A stretch of DNA of 11,510 nt from the NCBI GenBank assembly GCA_947476855.1, contig CANJSR010000126.1, forward strand, positions 1 through 11,510. Direction: 5' to 3'. The notes under the pieces are model-generated. The model saw only the letters and a program-made list of their open reading frames with translations, was not told the DNA's origin and made no database searches. Numbering within the stretch: the first letter of the stretch is position 1; each line of letters begins with the position of its first letter. A program made the position numbers and the translations under genes. Shown piece after piece: positions 1 to 7,592 of this stretch. Source of the stretch: Acetobacteraceae bacterium. Lineage in GTDB: Bacteria; Pseudomonadota; Alphaproteobacteria; Acetobacterales; Acetobacteraceae.

Positions 1-79
1 AGCGGGTGCAGATCTTGCGCACGGATTCGCGCAGTTCCGGATAGTCCTCTCCGATGGCAACCAGGGTCTCGTCGGTCAT
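1..79 (-). CDS. N-terminus of a probable acyl-CoA dehydrogenase (partial)
   Basis: The reverse strand opens with ATG at 79-77 and stays open to the window edge, giving 26 codons. A strong Shine-Dalgarno GGAGGA (positions 93-88) lies 8 nt before the ATG, which supports a real start. The peptide contains EDYPELRESVRKIC, which resembles the N-terminal helix of a subgroup of acyl-CoA dehydrogenases whose proteins begin with a 'YPxLRExVRxxC' stretch. If correct, this is an FAD enzyme of acyl-CoA beta-oxidation or a related acyl-CoA oxidation. The catalytic and FAD-binding parts lie outside the window, so only the N-terminal resemblance supports the call. The gene is divergent from the glycosyltransferase at 247, with 167 bp between start codons. 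I see no convincing -35/-10 pair there. Confidence 0.55.
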   Translation of the reverse strand, partial: MTDETLVAIGEDYPELRESVRKICTR

Positions 80-246
80 GGCGCGCGTCCTCCGCTTTCT
101 ATGGGCGTCCTGAATCGGGCGCACGCTGCCCAAGCCGGCGGGGCCGGTCAAATACCTGGATCAATGCGCTTGCCCGCCCCGATTGGGGGCGCTGGAGCCC
201 ACGCGGGAGTCGCGCAAGGCGGGATGGGCTGGTAAGCGGGGGGCGC

Positions 247-1188
247 ATGCGAATCCTGTTCGTCACCTCCAACAGACTGGGCGACGCGGTCCTGTCGACC
301 GGTCTGCTCGACCACCTGGTCCGCGCCCATCCGGACGCGCTGTTCACCGTTGCCTGCGGCCCGGTGGCCGAGGGCGTGTTCACCCGCTTGCCCGGCCTGG
401 AGCAGATCATCGTGGTCACGAAGCAGCCCTATGGCCGGCATTGGCTGGGGCTGTGGGGCGCCGTTGTCGGCACGCGCTGGGACCTGGTGGTGGATTTGCG
501 TGCCTCCATCCTGTCCTGGCTGGTGCCGACCCAGTGGCGGGCGGTGCTGCGCCGCCGCCCCGGACACAAGACGCAGGAAATCGCGGCGGTCCTGGGCCTC
601 GATCCGCCGCCCCCCCCGGTCGCCTGGACCGGACCCGAGGACGAGGCGGAGGCCGATCGCCTGCTGCCCACGGACGTGCCGTTCATCGTCCTGGCGCCGA
701 CCGCGAACTGGGCGCCGAAGGTCTGGCCCGGCGGGCATTTCGCCGATCTGTTCCGCACCCTGACGGCCACGCGCTTCCCCGGCGCAATCCCGGTGGTGAT
801 GGGCGGGCCGGGGGAAACGGAGCGCGCCATGGCAACCCCTTTGCTGGCCGCCCTGCCCGACGCCGTCGATCTGGTGGGCCGCCTGACCATTCCCGTCGCG
901 GCCGCAATCCTGCGGCGGGCGGCGCTGTTCGTGGGCAATGACTCGGGCCTGATGCACCTGGCCGGGTCCGCCGGCGCGCCAACGATCGGGCTGTTCGGAC
1001 CGACGCCCTCGGCCGAATACGCCCCTGCCGGACCGCACACCCTGGCGGTGGTCGGCCCCTCGACGTCGATGGAGGCGATCAGTGTCGAGGAGGTGGCCCG
1101 CGCGGTCGACCACCTGCTGGCCCGCGCCGAACCCATCCCTCCGCCGGGGATTGAGCTGTTTCCGGTGGAGGAAGCCACCCGCCCCTAG
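247..1188 (+). CDS. Glycosyltransferase family 9 (heptosyltransferase-like) protein
   Basis: A 313-residue protein of the GT9 family, whose known members (WaaC, WaaF, WaaQ types) transfer heptose or similar sugars from nucleotide-sugar donors to lipopolysaccharide core on the cytoplasmic side of the inner membrane. Seen directly: an N-terminal Rossmann start with [13 protein letters not shown] (residues 9-21), a mid-protein [11 protein letters not shown] segment (151-161) where the second domain begins, and the GT9 signature [20 protein letters not shown] (230-249) followed by FGPT. The Asp and His of NDSGxxH are the conserved donor-site residues. Length is slightly short for the family. The start is set by the typical [13 protein letters not shown] opening; the ribosome site upstream is only a G-rich run. 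The acceptor cannot be read from sequence, and no other LPS genes are nearby, so 'heptosyltransferase' is a family label only. Its TAG stop is shared with the convergent neighbour. Confidence 0.85.
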   Translation: MRILFVTSNRLGDAVLSTGLLDHLVRAHPDALFTVACGPVAEGVFTRLPGLEQIIVVTKQPYGRHWLGLWGAVVGTRWDLVVDLRASILSWLVPTQWRAVLRRRPGHKTQEIAAVLGLDPPPPPVAWTGPEDEAEADRLLPTDVPFIVLAPTANWAPKVWPGGHFADLFRTLTATRFPGAIPVVMGGPGETERAMATPLLAALPDAVDLVGRLTIPVAAAILRRAALFVGNDSGLMHLAGSAGAPTIGLFGPTPSAEYAPAGPHTLAVVGPSTSMEAISVEEVARAVDHLLARAEPIPPPGIELFPVEEATRP

Positions 1189-2051
1189 GCCTTGGCGGCG
1201 GCGTCCGCCTGCCGCTTGTGCCAGGCGTCCATCAGTTGCAGGACCGTGGCGGCGGTTTCCTCGATCGAGCGGCGGGTGACGTCGATCACCGGCCAGCCAT
1301 GCCTGGTGCAAAGCCGGCGCGCCCAGAGGAGTTCGGCCTTCACCGCGTCCTCATCGACATAGTCGGTGCTGCTCTGGCGCACCGGGCCGGTCTGCGCGCC
1401 GCCGCCGATCAGGCGCAGGCGGTGACGGCGGATTTCGATCAGCGCCTCGGGTTGCAGGGTCAGGCCGATCACCGGGCAGCGCGCCTGCACGAGGCCCACG
1501 GGTTCCGGCGTATTCGGCACCAGGGGGATGTTCGCCGCCTTGATGCCGCGATTGGCCAGATAGAAGCAGGTCGGGGTCTTGGAACTGCGGGAGACGCCGA
1601 CGAGCACGACGTTCGCCTCGGCCAGTCCCGCCTGCGCCTGGCCGTCGTCGTGCGAGAGCACGTAGTGCATGGCGTCGATACGCTGGAAGTAGTCCGCGTT
1701 CAGCACATACTGCCGGCCGGGACGCGCCGAAGCCTGCTCGCCCACCGTGTCCTGCAACATCTCGATGACGGGATCGAGGACGTTCACGACCCGCACGTTC
1801 AGCTTGAGGCAGGCGGTTTCCAGCTCGGTCCGCAGCGCGCGGTCGACCAGCGTGGTCAGGACGGGGCCGGGTTCCTGCTGGATGCCTTCCAGGACGCGAT
1901 GAAGCTGGAACCGGGTGCGGATCAGGCTCCAGCGATGATAGACGATATGGGCATGCTCGAACTGGACGGTGGTGGCGCGGGCGATCGCGTTCAGCGTTTC
2001 GCCGGTGGCGTCCGAGACGAGGTGCAGGTTGATGCGGGCCGGGTCATCCAT
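1185..2051 (-). CDS. DUF299 kinase/pyrophosphorylase (PPDK or PEP synthase regulatory protein)
   Basis: A 288-residue protein of the DUF299/PPSR family. Characterised members are bifunctional: they phosphorylate a Thr of pyruvate phosphate dikinase (or PEP synthase) using ADP, inactivating it, and reverse this by phosphate-dependent dephosphorylation, so controlling pyruvate-to-PEP flux in the cytoplasm. Seen here: the N-terminal [14 protein letters not shown] (residues 7-20), the P-loop GVSRSSKT (152-159), the [14 protein letters not shown] segment (228-241) and the C-terminal [10 protein letters not shown] (258-267). All are family hallmarks and all intact. I chose ATG at 2051. A GTG at 2060 would add three residues, and neither start has a clear Shine-Dalgarno. 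Whether the target is PPDK or PEP synthase cannot be told, because neither gene is in the window. The TAG stop lies inside the CTAG shared with the glycosyltransferase. Start codons of this gene and lysA are 86 bp apart and divergent. Confidence 0.9.
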   Translation of the reverse strand: MDDPARINLHLVSDATGETLNAIARATTVQFEHAHIVYHRWSLIRTRFQLHRVLEGIQQEPGPVLTTLVDRALRTELETACLKLNVRVVNVLDPVIEMLQDTVGEQASARPGRQYVLNADYFQRIDAMHYVLSHDDGQAQAGLAEANVVLVGVSRSSKTPTCFYLANRGIKAANIPLVPNTPEPVGLVQARCPVIGLTLQPEALIEIRRHRLRLIGGGAQTGPVRQSSTDYVDEDAVKAELLWARRLCTRHGWPVIDVTRRSIEETAATVLQLMDAWHKRQADAAAKA

Positions 2052-2137
2052 GCCGGGCACGATACAGGGTTGGTTCGGCCACGGATACCGTCGATCAAGG
2101 TCTCCCTAACCTCGCGCCGCCCTGATACACTGGCCGA

Positions 2138-3475
2138 ATGGCTTCCCTCGCATCCGACAACGACCCGGCCGACGACCCCTCGCCCGCCGATCTGATCGCC
2201 GCCCGTCCCCATCTGCGCATGCACGCGATGGATGGGCTGACCCTGGACGACGTCCCGCTCAACCGGATCGCGGACGTGGTCGGGACCCCGACCTTCGTCT
2301 ACTCCGCCGGCACGATCAAAGGCCGCTACCGCGCCTTGACCGGGGCGCTGGCGGATGCCGGGCTCGATGCCCACGCGCATTACGCCGTCAAAGCCAACGA
2401 CCACCTCGCCATCCTGGCGCTGCTGGGCCGCGAAGGCGCCGGTGCCGACATCGTCAGTGAGGGTGAGTTGCGCCGCGCCCGCCACGCCGGCATTCCGGCC
2501 AGCCGCATCGTGTTCTCGGGCGTCGGCAAGTCGGAACGCGAACTCCGCCTCGCGCTGGCCGAGGACATTGGCCAGATCAACGTCGAAAGCGCCGAGGAAC
2601 TGGCGATGCTCTCGGCCCTGGCATCGTCGCTGGGCCGGCAGGCGCGGGTGGCGCTGCGGGTGAATCCCGATGTCGACGCCGGAACCCACGCCAAGATTTC
2701 GACTGGCCGAGCGCAGGACAAGTTCGGGATTCCGCATGCGGACGCGGCGGGGTTATATGCCCATGCGGCGACCTTGCCAGGGATCGTGCCCATCGGCCTC
2801 GCGACCCATATCGGCAGCCAGATTCTGGACCTCGCCCCCTACCGCGCCGCCTTCGCCCGGATCGCCGATCTGGTGCGGACGCTGCGGGACCAGGGCCAGC
2901 GGGTGGAGGTCGTGGATTGCGGCGGCGGCCTGGGCATCCCCTATCGTAACCAGCCCGCCCCCAGCCCCGCCGGCCTAGCCACCGCGATCAAGGGCGCGTT
3001 CCATAACCTCGATGTCCGGCTGGCTTTGGAGCCTGGGCGGTGGCTCGTCGGGCCGGCCGGTGTGCTGCTGGCCTCGGTCATCCTGATCAAGCAGGCGCCT
3101 GGCGCGCGGTTCGTCGTGCTGGACGCGGCGATGAACGATCTGGTGCGGCCGGCGATGTATGACGCCTGGCACGGGATCGTCCCGGTTTCCGCCGCCGATG
3201 CCGTCGGGCCGCTGTCCCCCGCCGACATCGTGGGGCCGATCTGTGAGTCCGGCGACACCTTCGCCCGCGACCGCGCCTTGCCGCCTCTGGCGCCCAACGC
3301 ACGCGTGGCAATTCTCGACGCGGGCGCGTATGGTCGTGTCATGAGTTCGACCTACAACGCGCGTCCCTTCGCCGCGGAGGTGTTGGTGGACGAGGATCGG
3401 TGGACCGTCATCCGGGACCGCCCGCCCCACAGCGCGCTCTGGGAACACGAGCGCATGCCGGATTCCAACACATGA
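2138..3475 (+). CDS. lysA: Diaminopimelate decarboxylase
   Basis: A 445-residue PLP enzyme of fold type III that decarboxylates meso-2,6-diaminopimelate to L-lysine, the last step of lysine synthesis, in the cytoplasm. Visible motifs: the PLP-binding lysine in YAVKAN (K85), HIGSQI (H224) on the alpha/beta barrel, the phosphate-binding GGGLGIPY (262-269), EPGR (298-301), the CESGD active-site loop (369-373) that contributes the catalytic Cys across the dimer, and DAGAYG (394-399). These together separate it from ornithine or arginine decarboxylases. The first ~18 residues are Asp/Pro-rich and poorly structured. The start is taken at 2138 because the following ADLIAARPHL segment looks native to the protein, but there is no Shine-Dalgarno, and ATG at 2219 is an alternative. 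Its TGA overlaps the ATG of the next gene (ATGA, 3472-3475), implying translational coupling. Confidence 0.95.
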   Translation: MASLASDNDPADDPSPADLIAARPHLRMHAMDGLTLDDVPLNRIADVVGTPTFVYSAGTIKGRYRALTGALADAGLDAHAHYAVKANDHLAILALLGREGAGADIVSEGELRRARHAGIPASRIVFSGVGKSERELRLALAEDIGQINVESAEELAMLSALASSLGRQARVALRVNPDVDAGTHAKISTGRAQDKFGIPHADAAGLYAHAATLPGIVPIGLATHIGSQILDLAPYRAAFARIADLVRTLRDQGQRVEVVDCGGGLGIPYRNQPAPSPAGLATAIKGAFHNLDVRLALEPGRWLVGPAGVLLASVILIKQAPGARFVVLDAAMNDLVRPAMYDAWHGIVPVSAADAVGPLSPADIVGPICESGDTFARDRALPPLAPNARVAILDAGAYGRVMSSTYNARPFAAEVLVDEDRWTVIRDRPPHSALWEHERMPDSNT

Positions 3476-6027
3476 CCCCGCAAGCGCCCTGGCCGCGTCG
3501 TCTGACCGCGCGCCGAGCGCTTGCACGGGTTGTGTTGTTGTTTGAGAGGGTTTGGCCGGCGGTCTGGCCGGCCTTGGGCGTCCTCGGGCTGTTCGTCATC
3601 GCCGCTTTGCTCGACCTGCCGGCGCTGCTGCCGGTCTGGGCGCATTTCGGGCTGCTGGTCGCCACTGGCCTCGGCGTCATCGGACTGCTGGTGCGCGGGC
3701 TGTGGCGGATCGGGATGCCGGACAGGGCGGCGGCGGACCGGCGGATGGAACAGGCCTCGGGGCTGAGCCATCGGCCGTTGTCGATGCTGGCGGACCGGCC
3801 GTCGCAGTCCGACCCGGTGGGGGAGGCTCTGTGGCGGGCGCACCTGGCGCGCATGGCCGCGCAGATCGACCGGCTGAAGGTGGGTGCGCCGCATCCGGGC
3901 CTGCCGCGCCGGGACCGGCGGGCGTTGCGTGGGGCCCTGGTCGTGGGCCTGATCGCGGCGGCCGTGATCGCCGGGCGGGATGCGCCGCGGCGGCTGATCG
4001 CAGCGACCCAGCCAACCGTGCCGGAGATCATCGCGCCCACCGTCGTCACCGAACTGCGCGCCTGGATCACGCCGCCCGCCTATACACGGATGGCGCCCGT
4101 TTTCCTGAAGGCCGAGGGCGGGGCTGCCTCGGTCCCCGCCGGGTCGCGGCTGACGGTGAACCTGACCGGGGGCGCCGATGCGCCGACCCTGTCGACGGGC
4201 AATGGGGCGGAGGCGTTCACCGCGCTCGATCAATCCAGCTTCCAGGCCGAACGCGACCTGAAGCAGGCTGAACCGATCGGCGTGACGCTGGGCGGCCGGG
4301 TGCTGGCGGTGTGGGAGATTTCGGTGGTCGCCGACCAGCCGCCGGTTGCCGCCTGGGCCGACAAGCCAGGCCGGGTGCAGACCGGCCTGCAGACGCGGCT
4401 GCCCTGGAAGACCAGCGACGACTACGGCGTTTCTTCTCTGCGCGCTGAAATCCGGCTGGATGCGCGCCCCGCGGCTGATCCGATCATCGTTCCGATCGCG
4501 CTGCCCAGCGGCTCTCCCAAGGCCGCGCAGGGGGCGAACCAGCAGGACCTGAACGCGCATCCCTGGGCCGGCCTGCCCGTCACCGCCCGTCTGATCGCGA
4601 CCGACGCGATCGGCCAGACCGGCGTCAGTGAGGACGCCTCGCTGGTCCTGCCCGAGCGGGCGTTCCAGCACCCGGTTGCCCGCATGCTGATCGAGCTTCG
4701 CAAGGGCCTGAGCGTGAACCCGGATGACCGGACCGAGGCGCTGGCCGGCCTCGACACGCTGCTGCTGAAGCCATCGCTGTTCGGGGCCGATTCGGCGGCG
4801 TTGCTGAACCTGAGCGGCATCTACTCGGTCCTGGCGCGCCAGCGCGGGGCGCAGGCGGTGCCCGAGGCGCAGGAGCGGATGTGGGAACTGGCCCTGCACC
4901 TGGAAGACGGCCAGGCCGAACAGACCGCTCGCGCGCTGGAAGAAGCTCGGCGGGCGGTGCGGGACGCGATGGAAAAGGCCGACCGGGCGCCGACCGCGGA
5001 AAACCGGCGGGAGTTGGAAGAGAAGCTGCGGGAATTGCAGCAGGCCATCGACCGCCACATGCAGGCGCTGATGGACCAGGCCAAGCGGGACGGCAACCTG
5101 ATGGAGCTGGACCCCGAGGCTCATCGGATGACCAACCAGGACATGGACCGGCTCGCCGAACGCGCCCAGGAAGCCGCGCGCGATGGCCGGATGGATGAGG
5201 CGAAGCGGCGCGTCGAGGAACTGGAGCAACTGCTGGAGCAACTCAAGAACGCCCAGGTCGCCAAGGGCCGGCAGGGCGGAGAGCAGCAGCAGGGCAGCCA
5301 GCAACGGCGCGACCGCGGCCGCCAGCAGCAAAGCGCGGTGCAGGACATGATCGGCCGGCAGGGCGGGCTGCTCGATCAGGCCGAAGGCCGCAACGAGCAG
5401 AACAACCGTCCCCGCGGCGCGCAGCCGCCGGCCGCCGGGTCGGACGCGCAGGCCCAGCGGGAGGCTGATCGGCGGGTGCAGAACGCGCTTCGTCGTTCGC
5501 TGGGTGAGTTGATGCAGCAGTTCGGCGACCTGACGGGGGAGATCCCTCCCGCGCTGTCGGAAGCCGATCAGGCGATGCGGGAATCGGCCTCGCAACTGGC
5601 GCAGGGACAGGACCAGGCGGCGGGATCGTCCCAGCAGCGGGCGATCGAGGCGTTGCAGAAGGGCGCCCAGCAGATGGGCCAGGCGATGGCGCGGCAGTTC
5701 GGCCCGTCCCAGGGCGGGCAGCCGGGGGAGCAGGGCGAAGGCGAAGGCGGGCCGCAGATGGGCATGATGCCCGGCAACCAGCGCGGCGAAGGCCGTTCGG
5801 CTGGCCCGATCCCGGGCGATCCGGGGCGGGCGAACCCCAACGGGCGGGACCCTCTGGGCCGCTACAACCAGGGCACGTCCAGCGACAGCGCGGACGTGAC
5901 GGTGCCGGAGGAGCGGGAACGCCAGCGCACCCAGGCGATCCAGGAGGAACTGCGCCGCCGTGGGGCGGAGCGGGAACGTCCGCCTCCGGAGCTGGAGTAT
6001 ATCGACAGGCTGCTGAAGCAGTTTTGA
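3472..6027 (+). CDS. TIGR02302/DUF4175 family membrane-anchored protein with Gln-rich coiled coil
   Basis: An 851-residue protein matching the description of the alphaproteobacterial TIGR02302 (DUF4175) family: about 850 residues, two or three N-terminal membrane helices and a long low-complexity C-terminus. Here hydrophobic segments fall at about 33-51, 56-75 and 152-168. A beta-rich region follows (about 190-395, with AWITPPAYTR and ISVVADQPPVAAW), probably periplasmic. Then comes a charged helical or coiled-coil region (about 465-600) rich in Glu/Arg/Gln, a Gln/Gly/Arg-rich tract (600-660, 740-790) and a conserved-looking end at 811-851 (PEERERQRT, ELEYIDRLL). The function of the family is not established, to my knowledge. 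The start at 3472 is chosen over an upstream in-frame GTG (3400) because it overlaps the lysA stop by ATGA. Coupling to lysA suggests an envelope-related role, but that is inference. A 747-codon open frame on the other strand is a base-composition shadow. Confidence 0.88.
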   Translation: MTPQAPWPRRLTARRALARVVLLFERVWPAVWPALGVLGLFVIAALLDLPALLPVWAHFGLLVATGLGVIGLLVRGLWRIGMPDRAAADRRMEQASGLSHRPLSMLADRPSQSDPVGEALWRAHLARMAAQIDRLKVGAPHPGLPRRDRRALRGALVVGLIAAAVIAGRDAPRRLIAATQPTVPEIIAPTVVTELRAWITPPAYTRMAPVFLKAEGGAASVPAGSRLTVNLTGGADAPTLSTGNGAEAFTALDQSSFQAERDLKQAEPIGVTLGGRVLAVWEISVVADQPPVAAWADKPGRVQTGLQTRLPWKTSDDYGVSSLRAEIRLDARPAADPIIVPIALPSGSPKAAQGANQQDLNAHPWAGLPVTARLIATDAIGQTGVSEDASLVLPERAFQHPVARMLIELRKGLSVNPDDRTEALAGLDTLLLKPSLFGADSAALLNLSGIYSVLARQRGAQAVPEAQERMWELALHLEDGQAEQTARALEEARRAVRDAMEKADRAPTAENRRELEEKLRELQQAIDRHMQALMDQAKRDGNLMELDPEAHRMTNQDMDRLAERAQEAARDGRMDEAKRRVEELEQLLEQLKNAQVAKGRQGGEQQQGSQQRRDRGRQQQSAVQDMIGRQGGLLDQAEGRNEQNNRPRGAQPPAAGSDAQAQREADRRVQNALRRSLGELMQQFGDLTGEIPPALSEADQAMRESASQLAQGQDQAAGSSQQRAIEALQKGAQQMGQAMARQFGPSQGGQPGEQGEGEGGPQMGMMPGNQRGEGRSAGPIPGDPGRANPNGRDPLGRYNQGTSSDSADVTVPEERERQRTQAIQEELRRRGAERERPPPELEYIDRLLKQF

Positions 6028-6031
6028 GGGT

Positions 6032-6065
6032 AGCGCCCCATCGGGTTTCGCGATATGAGGGCGCT
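6032..6065 (+). repeat. Inverted repeat between DUF4175 gene and tRNA-Arg
   Basis: AGCGCCC at 6032-6038 is perfectly complementary to GGGCGCT at 6059-6065, and ATCG (6040-6043) can pair with CGAT (6051-6054) inside the loop. The structure starts five bases after the DUF4175 stop and ends just before the tRNA. It could end or stabilise the upstream mRNA or be a processing site for a read-through transcript. There is no T-run, so it is not a classical intrinsic terminator. Confidence 0.35.
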
Positions 6066-6068
6066 GTT

Positions 6069-6145
6069 GGACCCGTAGCTCAGCTGGATAGAGCGTCGCC
6101 CTCCGAAGGCGAAGGTCGCACGTTCGAATCGTGTCGGGTCCGCCA
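6069..6145 (+). tRNA. tRNA-Arg (anticodon CCG)
   Basis: A 77-nt cloverleaf can be folded by eye. Acceptor stem: GGACCCG (6069-6075) with CGGGTCC (6135-6141). D stem: GCTC/GAGC. Anticodon stem: TCGCC/GGCGA around the loop CTCCGAA, with anticodon CCG reading the Arg codon CGG. T arm: GCACG-TTCGAAT-CGTGT, with one G-U closing pair. Discriminator G is followed by an encoded CCA (6143-6145). All stems are intact, so it should be functional. CGG is a heavily used Arg codon in GC-rich genomes such as this one. No repeat of the tRNA 3' end was found elsewhere in the window, so there is no sign of an integrated element. Confidence 0.97.
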
Positions 6146-6186
6146 ATCCCCCCCTTTAAGACGCCCGCCTTGCGGTTGAATTTCTC

Positions 6187-6206
6187 TTCGGACAGTGCCG
6201 TCCGAA
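6187..6206. repeat. 7-bp inverted repeat downstream of the tRNA gene
   Basis: TTCGGAC and GTCCGAA form perfect 7-bp arms around a 6-nt centre (AGTGCC). It lies 41 bp after the tRNA and 95 bp before the transporter start, in a spacer noticeably less GC-rich than its surroundings. It may be a hairpin that ends the tRNA transcript, though no T-run follows. It may also be a protein-binding operator for the transporter gene. Sequence alone does not decide between these. Confidence 0.35.
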
Positions 6207-6249
6207 CGACATTTCACACGCAAATACCTTCTGCGCCAAAAACACGTGC

Positions 6250-6262
6250 CACCGGTCCGGTG
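6250..6262. promoter_or_regulatory. Palindrome upstream of the MFS gene, possible operator
   Basis: CACCGG-T-CCGGTG is a perfect 6-bp-arm palindrome with a single central base, placed 39 bp before the transporter ATG where a repressor site would be expected. A weak -10-like TAGGAT (6272-6277) follows, but no matching -35 is seen. The spacer from 6146 to 6301 contains no gene. Its only other features are the inverted repeat at 6187-6206 and the ribosome site. Confidence 0.3.
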
Positions 6263-6301
6263 ATCGCCGGCTAGGATGCCGCGCAAACGGGAGGAATACG
6301 C

Positions 6302-7504
6302 ATGCGCCTGTCATACGGGTGGGTCATCATCGCCGCCGGCATGGCCATGTCCTGCGTCGGCATGGGCTCGATGATGTCCCTCGGCGTGTTCCTGCAACCC
6401 ATCGCGCAGGACACCGGCTGGTCCCGCACCGCCGTGTCCATGGGCGCGCTGCTCAACTTCCTGGGGATGGGAGTCGGCTCCTTCGTCTGGGGCGCGCTGT
6501 CGGATCGGTTCGGCGCCAAGGTCATCGTGATGGCCGGCGGGACCATGCTGGGCCTCGGCCTGGCCTTCGCCAGCCAGACGGAATCCGTCCTCGCCTTCCA
6601 GATCATCTATGGCGGCAGCGTGGGCCTCGCGGTGGGCAGCCTGTATGTGCCGATGACGGCGCTCGCGGTGCGCTGGTTCGACCGGAACCGCAGCCTCGCC
6701 GTCGCCCTGGTCTCGGTCGGGATGGGCATGGGCACGACGATCATGGCGCCCCTGGCCGGCTGGCTGGTGCGGCAGGGAGACTGGCGGACCGCCATGCTGA
6801 CCATGGCGGCGATCGCCTGGGCCGTGATCCTTCCGACCGCCCTGCTGCTGCGCGAACCGGCGGTCTCGACCGGCGGCATTTCGGCAGCGCAGGCGGATGA
6901 GCCCGCCGATATCTCCCTGGCGCAGGCCCTGGTCTCCCCGCAATGCCTGGCGATCTCGCTTGCGTTCTTCGCCTGCTGCGCCGCCCATTCCGGGCCGATC
7001 TTCCATATGGTGAGCTACATCGCCGATTGCGGCGTGCCCGAACTCGCGGCGGCGTCCGTGTTCGGCATGGCCGGGCTGGGCGGGCTGGCCGGGCGGATCG
7101 TGTTCGGCATGGTCGCCGACCGGATCGGCGCCCGCCCGACGCTGATCGCCGGTCTGACATTGCAAGGTTCGGCGATCCTGCTGTGGCTGGGGGTCGGAGA
7201 ACTCGGCGGCTTCTACGCCGTCGCCCTGGTCTTCGGCTTCGCCTACGGCGGCGTCATGCCCCTGTATGCCATCCTGGTCCGCGAGAGCTTCCCCGGCCGC
7301 ATCATGGGCGGCGTCTTCGGCGTCGTCGTCATGGTGTCCTTCTTCGGCATGGCCATCGGCCCATGGCTCGGCGGGTTCGTGTTCGACCGGTTCGGCGGCT
7401 ATGCGTGGCTGTATCTGGTGTCGTCCGGGCTGGGGCTGCTGGCCGCGGTGATCGCCTGCGCGGTGCGGCCGAACGGCGGGCGGCTGGTGCCGCAGATGGC
7501 CTGA
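6302..7504 (+). CDS. Major facilitator superfamily transporter
   Basis: A 400-residue inner-membrane secondary transporter with about 12 hydrophobic segments in two six-helix halves, separated by a hydrophilic loop around 185-205. MFS motif A is present in the first half as GALSDRFGAK (64-73) and repeated in the second half as GMVADRIGAR (269-278). The pattern YVPMTALAVRWF followed by a Gly-rich helix (SVGMGMGTTIMAP) resembles the monocarboxylate/oxalate-formate antiporter-like branch, so a small carboxylate substrate is plausible but not shown. The start is firm: GGGAGGA (6289-6295) lies 6 nt before the ATG. Length is normal. The gene sits alone after the tRNA, 88 bp before the methyltransferase. 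No adjacent enzyme or regulator points to a substrate. It could equally import or export. Confidence 0.9.
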   Translation: MRLSYGWVIIAAGMAMSCVGMGSMMSLGVFLQPIAQDTGWSRTAVSMGALLNFLGMGVGSFVWGALSDRFGAKVIVMAGGTMLGLGLAFASQTESVLAFQIIYGGSVGLAVGSLYVPMTALAVRWFDRNRSLAVALVSVGMGMGTTIMAPLAGWLVRQGDWRTAMLTMAAIAWAVILPTALLLREPAVSTGGISAAQADEPADISLAQALVSPQCLAISLAFFACCAAHSGPIFHMVSYIADCGVPELAAASVFGMAGLGGLAGRIVFGMVADRIGARPTLIAGLTLQGSAILLWLGVGELGGFYAVALVFGFAYGGVMPLYAILVRESFPGRIMGGVFGVVVMVSFFGMAIGPWLGGFVFDRFGGYAWLYLVSSGLGLLAAVIACAVRPNGGRLVPQMA

Positions 7505-7528
7505 TCCCGACCCGGGCTGCGTAACCAT

Positions 7529-7548
7529 TCCGCTGGCCAACCAGCGGA
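7529..7548 (+). terminator. Hairpin after the MFS gene (terminator-like, no T-run)
   Basis: TCCGCTGG and CCAGCGGA pair over 8 bp around a CCAA tetraloop, 24 bp after the transporter stop. The stem is compact and GC-rich like an intrinsic terminator stem, but the following bases (TCGGTGCC) are not T-rich. It may therefore act as a transcript-end stabiliser or partial terminator between the transporter and the methyltransferase. Confidence 0.4.
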
Positions 7549-7559
7549 TCGGTGCCTAA

Positions 7560-7574
7560 ACCCGTGCATCGGGT
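7560..7574 (+). repeat. Small hairpin before the methyltransferase ribosome site
   Basis: ACCCG-TGCAT-CGGGT forms a 5-bp stem directly upstream of the AAGGGA ribosome-binding-like stretch. The right arm, extended to CGGGTCGG (7570-7577), is also complementary to CCGACCCG at 7507-7514, just after the transporter stop, so two mutually exclusive pairings exist. Confidence 0.3.
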
Positions 7575-7592
7575 CGGAAGGGATTTGTCCGC

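Noticed and set aside
1218..2195. A 325-codon plus-strand frame opposite the kinase/pyrophosphorylase
   Set aside because: The minus-strand protein has all motifs of the DUF299 family; this frame is its compositional shadow.
3400..3471. A longer N-terminus for the DUF4175 protein from an in-frame GTG
   Set aside because: It would lie wholly inside lysA; the ATG overlapping the lysA stop is the usual coupled arrangement and leads directly into the membrane segments.
5275..5430. CAG/CGG-rich repeats in the DUF4175 gene as a DNA repeat array
   Set aside because: The repetition reflects Gln/Arg/Gly-rich protein sequence in frame, is not periodic, and is typical of this protein family.
3352..5595. 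A 747-codon open frame on the minus strand opposite lysA's end and the DUF4175 gene
   Set aside because: It is Arg/Pro/Gln-rich with no recognisable motif, no good ribosome site, and mirrors the codon bias of the real gene on the other strand.
6121..6145. The tRNA 3' end as an integration site for a mobile element
   Set aside because: No direct repeat of this end, integrase or phage-like gene was found in the window; the following genes look like ordinary chromosome.
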